Positions 29,392 to 35,674 of a stretch of DNA of 35,674 bases are shown one piece after another. The translations under genes and the position numbers were made by a program. Where the stretch lies: positions 1-35,674 of the forward strand of contig JBELAT010000002.1 of the NCBI GenBank assembly GCA_049508565.1. The letters run 5' to 3'. This stretch comes from CAIRNS01 sp049508565 (GTDB taxonomy: Bacteria; Elusimicrobiota; Endomicrobiia; Endomicrobiales; CAIRNS01). The notes below the pieces were generated by a model. That model had not been told where the DNA came from. It saw only the letters and a program-made list of their open reading frames with translations, and did no database searches. Position 1 is the stretch's first letter. Every line of letters begins with the position of its first letter.

Positions 29392-30261
29392 ATGGTGTGG
29401 CTTGGGTTTCTGGCCATCGGATTTACGATGTTCATTCTTTCTGACATAACACGGATTTTTATGCACACACCGGCATTGCGTTACCAGGTAACCATCACAA
29501 CGATCGTTGTAACGATCCTGGTGGGTGTTTACTCTCTTTTAAATGTCGCACGCGGACCCCACATAAAAGAATTATCGATCCACTCGACGCGTTTGACAAC
29601 CAGCACCCCCATCACCCTGGTACAATTAACTGATCTACACCTCAATTTGATGACCTCTCCTGGCTGGCTTAAAAATGTCGTTACAACTACCAACAACCTT
29701 CAACCTGACATTATTGTTATTACGGGCGATCTGATAGAAAGCGATTTAACAAAACGTCAGGATTTATGTGCACTCTTGCGACAGCTGAGGGCAAAACATG
29801 GTATTTACGCGATTTCGGGAAACCATGAAGATTATGCCGGACTACAAGTGTTCGAACAAGTCGCCCGGGAGGCAGGTATTGCCATCATAGACAATCAGAC
29901 GGTTGCAACAGGTGCCGGCATAGAACTCATCGGTATCAGCGACCGGCCCGCCAACCCGCCATATCTGACGACAATTGTGCCGTCGAGCTCAACCTTCTCA
30001 GTCCTGTTGAGTCACCGTCCGGATGTTTTTGATCGTGCCCGCACGAAAGGTATTTCGCTACAGTTGTCCGGCCACACTCATGCAGGACAGATACCACCGA
30101 TGGATGCGATCGTCTACTGTGCTTTCAAATACCCAAAGGGATTATACGAGAAAGACGGTGCGACTCTTTATACAAACCCCGGCACCGGCTGGTGGGGCCC
30201 TCCAATGCGATTGTTTTCGCATTGCGAGATACTAAAGATTGTTTTGGAAAAAGCGAATTAA
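29392..30261 (+). CDS. Membrane-associated metallophosphoesterase (body, 5' end frameshifted)
   Basis: This is a calcineurin-like phosphoesterase. Relatives of this YkuE/YaeI type hydrolyse phosphodiester or pyrophosphate bonds of lipid-linked substrates at the membrane; the substrate here is unknown. The intact part is 289 residues from ATG 29392. Two further membrane helices lie at about 2-18 and 33-52. All metal-binding motifs are present: DLH (D81, H83), GD (112-113), GNHE (143-146), H208 in LSHRP and GHTH (227-230). The catalytic domain thus looks complete. The true gene probably starts at 29199 and is split by a one-base frameshift, so ATG 29392 (no Shine-Dalgarno) is likely an internal methionine. 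It is the only plus-strand gene here and converges on gatB with 62 bases between. Confidence 0.88.
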   Translation: MVWLGFLAIGFTMFILSDITRIFMHTPALRYQVTITTIVVTILVGVYSLLNVARGPHIKELSIHSTRLTTSTPITLVQLTDLHLNLMTSPGWLKNVVTTTNNLQPDIIVITGDLIESDLTKRQDLCALLRQLRAKHGIYAISGNHEDYAGLQVFEQVAREAGIAIIDNQTVATGAGIELIGISDRPANPPYLTTIVPSSSTFSVLLSHRPDVFDRARTKGISLQLSGHTHAGQIPPMDAIVYCAFKYPKGLYEKDGATLYTNPGTGWWGPPMRLFSHCEILKIVLEKAN

Positions 30262-30323
30262 AAAGGTGAGTAAAACTGTTGCTGTATTGGCGACGGGGAT
30301 TGCCCGGACATTCACTTACACGT

Positions 30324-31811
30324 TTAGGAAAGCTTTTCTTTGAGGATTTTGTTGACCAGTGCCGGGTTGGCCTGGCCTTTTGATTTTTTCATAACCAAAC
30401 CCACCAGCGCACCGATAGCGCGTTGTTTGCCTGACTTATATTCTTCAATAACTTTGGGGCTTTCCGCAAGGGCCTCATCGCACAGTTTCGCGATTGCCGA
30501 TTCATCCGACACCTGAACCAACCCTTTTTCTTTAATAATATCTTCCGGAGAACGTCCAGACATAAACATTTCTTCAATAACCGTTTTACCCATCTTTCCA
30601 GAGATCACCCCATTACGGAGAAGCGAACCCAGACGTCCCATATGGTGCGGTGTGACAGGTGACTGTGTTATGATTTTGCCAGTGGCATTGAGCCGGCCGA
30701 TTAATTCAGTTATAATCCAATTGGCAAGAAGTTTTGCAGCTGTAGTTTCATTTTTTTGAGGAGTAGTATCATCGCCTCCGTGAGTTTCATCAACTGACGC
30801 GAGTGCCGCTTCATAGTAATCGGCCAGCGCTTTTTCCGCGGTAATCACACCCGCGTCATATGCCGATAACCCCAGATTTTCTACCAGCCGGCGACATCGC
30901 GTCACCGGTAGTTCAGGCAGATCTTTCTGGAGACTCTTGATATATTCATCTCCCAGTTCTATCGGCACAAGATCTGGATCAGGGAAATACCGGTAATCAT
31001 GGGCTTCTTCTTTGGAACGCATGCCATGGCTTTCTTTTGTGTCGGCATTCCAGAGACGGGTTTCCTGGATAATCGTGCCGCCGGAAGTGATAATATCTAT
31101 CTGGCGTTGAACCTCATATGTAATGGCGTCGCGCACTCCGGAAAATGAATTCATATTCTTGAGCTCCGCTTTGGTGCCGAGCTCTTTCTGTCCGACGGGC
31201 CTGATACTGACGTTGGCGTCACACCGAAACTTCCCTTCTTCCATGTCACAATCCGAAACTTCGAGATACTCAAGAATGCTTTTGATCGTCGCAAGATAGG
31301 CAACCGCTTCTTCCGGCGAGCGCATGTCCGGCTCAGAAACAATTTCCATAAGCGGCACACCCGTCCGGTTAAGGTCGACCAGGGAATAGTCGAGCTCTCT
31401 GTTGCCGATTGCGTGCAATAATTTTCCCGCATCCTCTTCCAGATGGATGCGATGGATTCGGATACGCTTAGGCGCACCATCAACGGTTATGTCAACAAAC
31501 CCGTGTTCGGCCAGCGGCAGTTCATACTGGGAAATTTGATAATTTTTCGGCAGGTCAGGATAAAAATATTGTTTGCGGGCAAAAAGTGATCGTGGATTAA
31601 TGAAACATTCAACCGCGAGCCCTGTTTTGACCAGCAGGGCAACAGCTTTTTTGTTGAGCACGGGTAGAACGCCGGGCTGACCGGTGCAGACAGGGCAGAT
31701 GTTAGTATTAGGGGGCGCACCGTACTGAGTCGAACAACCACAGAACACTTTACTGTCAGTCTTTAACTGCGCATGGACTTCTAAACCAATTACTGTTTCG
31801 AACTGGGGCAT
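30324..31811 (-). CDS. gatB: Asp-tRNA(Asn)/Glu-tRNA(Gln) amidotransferase subunit B
   Basis: GatB binds the misacylated tRNA and phosphorylates its Glu or Asp side chain before amidation by ammonia channelled from GatA. The product is 495 residues, a normal length. The N-terminal cradle starts ETVIGLEVHAQLKTDSKVFC and holds four zinc-type cysteines (C24, C26, C39, C42). FFYPDLPKNYQISQYELPL-type sequence, IHLEEDAGK and DLNRTGVPLMEIVSEPD follow. The C-terminal YqeY-like tail domain (about 345-495) ends VGLVMKKSKGQANPALVNKI. AGGA lies about 11 bases before the ATG at 31811. It is the last gene of the gatC-gatA-serine hydrolase-gatB group. The enzyme lets cells without GlnRS (or AsnRS) make Gln-tRNA (or Asn-tRNA). 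Confidence 0.97.
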   Translation of the reverse strand: MPQFETVIGLEVHAQLKTDSKVFCGCSTQYGAPPNTNICPVCTGQPGVLPVLNKKAVALLVKTGLAVECFINPRSLFARKQYFYPDLPKNYQISQYELPLAEHGFVDITVDGAPKRIRIHRIHLEEDAGKLLHAIGNRELDYSLVDLNRTGVPLMEIVSEPDMRSPEEAVAYLATIKSILEYLEVSDCDMEEGKFRCDANVSIRPVGQKELGTKAELKNMNSFSGVRDAITYEVQRQIDIITSGGTIIQETRLWNADTKESHGMRSKEEAHDYRYFPDPDLVPIELGDEYIKSLQKDLPELPVTRCRRLVENLGLSAYDAGVITAEKALADYYEAALASVDETHGGDDTTPQKNETTAAKLLANWIITELIGRLNATGKIITQSPVTPHHMGRLGSLLRNGVISGKMGKTVIEEMFMSGRSPEDIIKEKGLVQVSDESAIAKLCDEALAESPKVIEEYKSGKQRAIGALVGLVMKKSKGQANPALVNKILKEKLS

Positions 31812-31831
31812 GTAAGTATATTCCTAATTAA

Positions 31832-32767
31832 TTACGTTCTGGCGACCGCGCTTGAACGTCTGTAACAACGGTCATAAGTAGCCGCTGCGACTTTACTGAT
31901 AAACCGTTTTGCGCTGTGATACCCGCGAATATCAGCGGTAATGACACAGATGATAAAATCGCCGTGCGGCGTAAAAACGATCCCGACATCACTGACCGTA
32001 TTTTTAAGGAGACCCGTTTTGTGAGCAACCGTAACAGTATCAGGGAGAAACCGGGGAATACGATCGTTGACTTTCTGTCGTTTGAGCACATCAAGCATTT
32101 CAGCCGATGCCTCCGGAGATACCAGTTCGCCTTTATAAATCTTGTTGAGCAAAAAGGCCATATCCTGTGCAGTCGTATAATTTTCTATCCCCGCGTTACG
32201 CCACTTCAGATCCATAATTCCCCGACGGAGATCGGTGTTTTTTAAACCGAACTGTACAAATTTTTCATTGAGATACACAAATCCGAGGTGATCAACCAGC
32301 ATATTGGCGGCAGTGTTATCACTTTCAGTGATCATGCGCTCAATGAGAGCCCGGATCGGAAATGACCGTCCGCAACGGGCAAAAAACAAATGACTGCAAT
32401 TATTAATCTTTTCTTGACGACGCAAAACAATTTTATCGTCAAGTGAAAGTTTTCCTTCGGCCTGTGCCTGATAATATGCCGCCATAATCGGCATTTTGAC
32501 CAGGCTTGCGCTCGGATAGGGAGTGTCAGCGTTGATCTTAATATCATCGCCCGTTGCAAGATCTTGAATCAATATACCGGCTGTACCGTGAAACTTCGCA
32601 GTAGCTTTTTGAAGATCAATTTGAAGTTGATGAAATTTTTCCCACAGTTCATTGCCCTGTTGTTTCTCGACCGGCACAACGGAGGGCTTGTAGGCGGACA
32701 CCGTATAATCACCAGCTACGGTAAGCAAAGCAGCTAACCCGAAGGATACCAGCCATTTGTGCTTCAT
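31832..32767 (-). CDS. Exported class A beta-lactamase-like serine hydrolase
   Basis: The 311-residue protein has a signal peptide (about residues 1-25, MKHKWLVSFGLAALLTVAGD) and the three active-site motifs of the penicillin-recognising fold: S88-L-V-K91 in YPSASLVKMP, S149-D-N151 in TESDNTAANML, and K250-T-G252 in VAHKTGLL. The region where class A beta-lactamases have the deacylating Glu (ExxLN on the omega loop) reads GIMDLKWRNAGIENYTTAQD, without that motif. It may therefore be a DD-peptidase-like or penicillin-binding enzyme, or a weak beta-lactamase, rather than a true resistance enzyme. GGGGA precedes the ATG at 32767. It lies between gatA (45 bases) and gatB (20 bases), so it is probably co-transcribed with them although functionally unrelated. 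Confidence 0.87.
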   Translation of the reverse strand: MKHKWLVSFGLAALLTVAGDYTVSAYKPSVVPVEKQQGNELWEKFHQLQIDLQKATAKFHGTAGILIQDLATGDDIKINADTPYPSASLVKMPIMAAYYQAQAEGKLSLDDKIVLRRQEKINNCSHLFFARCGRSFPIRALIERMITESDNTAANMLVDHLGFVYLNEKFVQFGLKNTDLRRGIMDLKWRNAGIENYTTAQDMAFLLNKIYKGELVSPEASAEMLDVLKRQKVNDRIPRFLPDTVTVAHKTGLLKNTVSDVGIVFTPHGDFIICVITADIRGYHSAKRFISKVAAATYDRCYRRSSAVART

Positions 32768-32812
32768 ACACTTCCCCTTTTTGTAAAATTATTCAAAACC
32801 CGGCCAAAAACC

Positions 32813-34276
32813 CTACACCACCGGCGGTCGCTTTGTGTGCCATGAAGTATGTTGCTGATACTGATGCCCAGCCCGCAGCATAGTTTCCTCAGCAAAGGGA
32901 GCTGCCAGCAACTGCATACCTATCGGCAGACCGTCAGCAGAAAATCCGCACGGGATTGATATGCCCGGAATGCCAGCTAGATTACAGGAGATAGTGAAAA
33001 TATCCGACAGATACATCTGCAGCGGATCGGCTGATTTCGCCCCGATCTTAAATGCGGGAGTCGGCGTTGTCGGAGTAACAATCAGATCCACTCCGGCAAA
33101 GGCACGGTCAAAATCCTGTTTGATCAGGGTACGCACTTTCTGTGCTTTCGCATAATACGCATCATAGTATCCCGAAGATAATGCATAGGTGCCGAGCATG
33201 ATCCTGCGTTTAACTTCCGCACCAAACCCGTCACCCCGGGTATTCTCATATTCTTCTAAAAGAGTACTACAGGCTCCCCGGAAACCATATTTCACACCAT
33301 CATACCGGGCCAGATTCGACGATGCCTCTGAAGGTGCAAGGATATAATAAACCGCTACCGCGTGTGCGGTATTGGGCAACGTGATTTCTCGGATTTCAGC
33401 TCCCAGATCTTTAAAGACCGCGATAGCATTTTTTACTGCAGCATCTACTTCCGGGGACACGCCATCAATAAAATATTCTTTCGGCAAGCCAACTTTAAGT
33501 CCTTTGATATCCTTTTTTAGCGAAGCACTGTAGTCCGGTACCGGTTTATCAACACTCGTTGAGTCACCCTCGTCGTACCCGGCTATTGCCGACAACAACA
33601 GGGCCGCGTCTTCAACGGATCCGGCAAAGGGACCAACCTGATCTAATGATGACGCAAATGCGACCAGCCCATAGCGGCTTACCCGCCCGTATGTGGGTTT
33701 TAGCCCTACGACTCCACACAATGCAGCCGGCTGACGAATTGATCCGCCCGTATCTGAACCGATCGCAAGCGGTGCCATCCGCGCGGCAACGGCTGCTGCG
33801 CTGCCGCCTGAAGATCCCCCGGGTATGAAATCGGTATTCCAGGGATTCCTGGTAACGCCGAATGCTGAATTTTCCGTTGACGATCCCATTGCAAATTCAT
33901 CGAGATTGGTTTTACCAACGAACACCGCGTCCGCCGCACGCAACCGGGCAATAACATGTGCGTCATAGGGAGCAACATACTTTTCCATGATTTTCGATGA
34001 ACACGTTGTCCGAGCGCCGGTAACCATAATATTGTCTTTAACCGCTACCGGCACACCGGCCAGCATCCCAACGGTTTCGCCACTCCGCAGTTTTGCATCC
34101 ACAACAGCCGCTTGAGCCATCGCTTCAATTTCCAGGCGCGTAACAAAGGCTTTTATCTTCGGTTCACAAGAAGCAGTGTGTGCGAGAAATGCCGCAGTTA
34201 CCTCTGTGCTCGAAATCTTCCTGGCACGTATGTTATCAACCAAATCAATCGCTGACAATCCGATAATATCGTTCAT
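32813..34276 (-). CDS. gatA: Asp-tRNA(Asn)/Glu-tRNA(Gln) amidotransferase subunit A
   Basis: GatA is the glutaminase/amidase subunit that supplies ammonia for transamidation. I start it at ATG 34276 (MNDIIGLSAIDLVDNIRARK), one base after the gatC stop, giving 487 residues; the open frame extends further upstream only by overlapping gatC. The amidase-signature triad is present: Lys80 (GVPVAVKDNI), Ser155 (GGSSGGSAAA) and Ser179 in GSDTGGSIRQP, followed by LCGVVGLKPTYGRVSRYG. The C-terminus retains FTISCNLAGIPGISIPCGF. This matches functional GatA. The order gatC-gatA suggests translational coupling of the two subunits. Confidence 0.97.
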   Translation of the reverse strand: MNDIIGLSAIDLVDNIRARKISSTEVTAAFLAHTASCEPKIKAFVTRLEIEAMAQAAVVDAKLRSGETVGMLAGVPVAVKDNIMVTGARTTCSSKIMEKYVAPYDAHVIARLRAADAVFVGKTNLDEFAMGSSTENSAFGVTRNPWNTDFIPGGSSGGSAAAVAARMAPLAIGSDTGGSIRQPAALCGVVGLKPTYGRVSRYGLVAFASSLDQVGPFAGSVEDAALLLSAIAGYDEGDSTSVDKPVPDYSASLKKDIKGLKVGLPKEYFIDGVSPEVDAAVKNAIAVFKDLGAEIREITLPNTAHAVAVYYILAPSEASSNLARYDGVKYGFRGACSTLLEEYENTRGDGFGAEVKRRIMLGTYALSSGYYDAYYAKAQKVRTLIKQDFDRAFAGVDLIVTPTTPTPAFKIGAKSADPLQMYLSDIFTISCNLAGIPGISIPCGFSADGLPIGMQLLAAPFAEETMLRAGHQYQQHTSWHTKRPPVV

Positions 34277-34277
34277 G

Positions 34278-34571
34278 CTATTCAATAACTTTCTTAACAC
34301 GGAAAAAGTCGCCATCACGCTCCGGAGCATTGTTAAGCAGGCGCTCCCGCTGATCGCAAGTCGTGTGACGAACGATATCATCACGCATGACATTGACGAT
34401 GCTCAATGCATGACTTGTGGGGCTCACGGCCGCTGTGTCTATGGTATTAAGCTGGCTGATATAGCCCAAGATCGATTCGAGCTGACTGGCAAACACTTCT
34501 TTTTCCCGGTCATTTAATCGCAGTCGCGCTAATCTCGCTACATAAGAAACTTCTTTTAAAGTTATTTCCAC
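34278..34571 (-). CDS. gatC: Asp-tRNA(Asn)/Glu-tRNA(Gln) amidotransferase subunit C
   Basis: GatC is the small belt-like subunit that holds GatA and GatB together. The 97-residue product has the family pattern: EVSYVARLARLRLNDREKE, a central helix VFASQLESILGYISQLNTID, and the extended C-terminal part containing MRDDIV. The start is GTG at 34571 (MEITLKEV); an overlapping ATG two bases earlier stops after three codons. There is no Shine-Dalgarno. A promoter immediately upstream (34578-34606) puts the expected transcription start on or within one base of the GTG, so this mRNA is predicted to be leaderless. gatA begins one base after the stop. Confidence 0.95.
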   Translation of the reverse strand: MEITLKEVSYVARLARLRLNDREKEVFASQLESILGYISQLNTIDTAAVSPTSHALSIVNVMRDDIVRHTTCDQRERLLNNAPERDGDFFRVKKVIE

Positions 34572-34577
34572 ATAGAA

Positions 34578-34606
34578 ATTATAGTCTTTTTATGCTTTTT
34601 TCACAA
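34578..34606 (-). promoter_or_regulatory. Sigma70-type promoter of the gatCAB operon
   Basis: -35 TTGTGA (34601-34606), 17-base spacer, perfect -10 TATAAT (34578-34583), on the minus strand. Counting seven bases on from the -10 places the start site at about 34571, the first base of the gatC GTG. Upstream, an inverted repeat (ATCACAA and TTTGTGAT) lies around 34625-34650. I see no terminator for the tamB-like gene in 34607-34830. Confidence 0.75.
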
Positions 34607-34830
34607 GGGTTTTTTTATCTGCACAATCACAAAAAATAAATCCGTTGTGATACCTGCGCGTTATTTCATGAAGTTTTCGTGGTGCAGAAGTCAATAAGAA
34701 GGAACACCGTGCAGAGATAAAAGATAGCAGCAAATGAGTGTACGTGAGTGCTAACACAAGACCGTCGCTATGTCTCAGAGCATACGCTGATCGAAGACTG
34801 CTGGTTACTTCCCGTATCCTTATAAGCGGA

Positions 34831-35674
34831 TTAATACCCATGCTTCCAGAACAGATCAATGCCTGACGTGGTCGGATCGCCAAACTGAGAGTTAATGCTG
34901 AAATGCTTATCAAGTGTATAATCAAGTATCGTTTGCGGACTCTCGTCCTGCCCTGAACGATATTCATATTTTGCAAATAGTTTATCCGTAATATACTTGC
35001 CTACTCCCCACGACCCTTCAGATGGCTGAATACTCACCACGTCTACGGGGACGATGGTGCCCATCACACCCTTGACATCATTTTCAGCAAAACTGGCGAG
35101 TATATCGAATGATGACCCCTGAATCTCGGAGTTTTGTGATGGCATATTTTTGTTTGAGGGAACTCCGAATGCGAGATACGATATGATATCCTTGCGCTCC
35201 ATGATCGGATCGCTCTGGAAAGTAATGATTGGGTTGTTGAGCGTACCGCCGAGTATCACATCAATGGAAACGGTCCCTATCGTGCACGACGCTTTTGCAC
35301 TGATGAGAGCGGCCATGAAATCCTCACCACCTAAAAGCATCTTCCCTTCAGTAATGGTGAGCGTTCTTTCACTGATCTTATACATACCGTGTCTGACATC
35401 AACCTCGCCGGTATAGGTCAGCTTTCCATCCTTTTTTTTCATGATCTTCACGTCTCCACCCAATTCAGCAGTGATGCCGTCACCATACAACCATGTTTTT
35501 CCGGGTATTGAAACATGGATGTCCATCATAAGCTGGCGGGAGAAATCAGAAGGTATGCCACGGGAGTGAGCCGTCGCGGTTCCTGCTGCATATTCCGGCT
35601 GCACAATCACTATATCTCGCACCACGGTCTTAGCCTTGGGGATGTTTATGGTTCCCTGTTTAACTACTACTGTA
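34831..35674 (-). CDS. TamB-like translocation/lipid-transport protein, C-terminal part
   Basis: TamB-family proteins are long periplasmic beta-helical (AsmA-like) bridges between inner and outer membrane, linked to outer-membrane protein assembly and phospholipid transport. Only the C-terminal 280 residues are in the window; the frame is open to the right edge and the gene continues beyond it. Features of the DUF490 domain are visible: ELGGDVKIMKKKDGKLTYTG, RHGMYKISERTLTITEGKM, the short beta repeats ending LGGTLNNPIITFQSDP, and the hallmark MERKDIISYLAFGVPS. The C-terminus has amphipathic strands (DKLFAKYEYRSGQDES, FSINSQFGDPTTSG) and ends DLFWKHGY. It runs toward gatC with 259 bases between and no terminator. 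A bamA/tamA gene might lie upstream, outside the window. Confidence 0.88.
   Translation of the reverse strand, partial: TVVVKQGTINIPKAKTVVRDIVIVQPEYAAGTATAHSRGIPSDFSRQLMMDIHVSIPGKTWLYGDGITAELGGDVKIMKKKDGKLTYTGEVDVRHGMYKISERTLTITEGKMLLGGEDFMAALISAKASCTIGTVSIDVILGGTLNNPIITFQSDPIMERKDIISYLAFGVPSNKNMPSQNSEIQGSSFDILASFAENDVKGVMGTIVPVDVVSIQPSEGSWGVGKYITDKLFAKYEYRSGQDESPQTILDYTLDKHFSINSQFGDPTTSGIDLFWKHGY

Noticed and set aside
34590..34976. 128-codon minus-strand frame overlapping the end of the tamB-like gene and the spacer
   Set aside because: It is in a different frame from the well-supported DUF490 C-terminus and shows no domain; much of it lies in non-coding spacer.

Overview
This window is a housekeeping stretch (about half G+C by eye) from a diderm, Gram-negative-type bacterium. 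Two-membrane architecture is shown by a TolC/MacA/MacB export set, a TamB-like protein, two lipoproteins and a small beta-barrel protein. The organism uses GatCAB transamidation. I cannot name the phylum from sequence alone. RpoB/RpoC, L7/L12 and the 16S have the flavour of an uncultured PVC/Omnitrophota- or Elusimicrobia-like lineage, but this is a weak impression; a 16S search (16455-17984, minus strand) would decide it. I see no mobile element, prophage, CRISPR array or toxin-antitoxin system, and nothing suggesting recent transfer.

Layout. From 1 to about 18,420 everything is on the minus strand. Transcription starts at three tandem consensus-like sigma70 promoters (18174-18419), then runs through 16S, tRNA-Ile(GAU), tRNA-Ala(UGC), 23S and 5S. 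Twenty bases after 5S comes a small outer-membrane-protein gene. Next are an L10-leader-like RNA with an attenuator terminator, rplJ, rplL, a further promoter, rpoB, rpoC, rpsL, rpsG and fusA, which is cut by the left edge. The rplKA/nusG/secE genes that usually precede rplJ are absent. rRNA, RNA polymerase and ribosomal-protein genes therefore lie in one co-directional block.

From 18,575 to 24,353 (minus strand) a tight cluster reads HD-GYP response regulator, pfkA, cyclic-nucleotide-binding protein, tyrS, LpoB-like lipoprotein and COG3014-like lipoprotein. It has a good promoter at 24365-24394 that would give an almost leaderless mRNA. From 24,525 to 28,864 (minus strand) is a tolC-macA-macB efflux operon. 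A membrane metallophosphoesterase (29199-30261, plus strand) is the only plus-strand gene and is broken by a one-base frameshift in its N-terminal membrane region. From 30,324 to 34,571 (minus strand) is gatC-gatA-serine hydrolase-gatB, behind a promoter that predicts a leaderless gatC message. A TamB-like gene runs off the right edge.

Nothing here is a clearly new biological system. The points most worth checking are the rrn-rpo super-cluster with an outer-membrane gene wedged behind 5S, the predicted leaderless transcripts, the split metallophosphoesterase, the c-di-GMP/cNMP/glycolysis cluster, and the paired lipoproteins that may regulate a peptidoglycan synthase.
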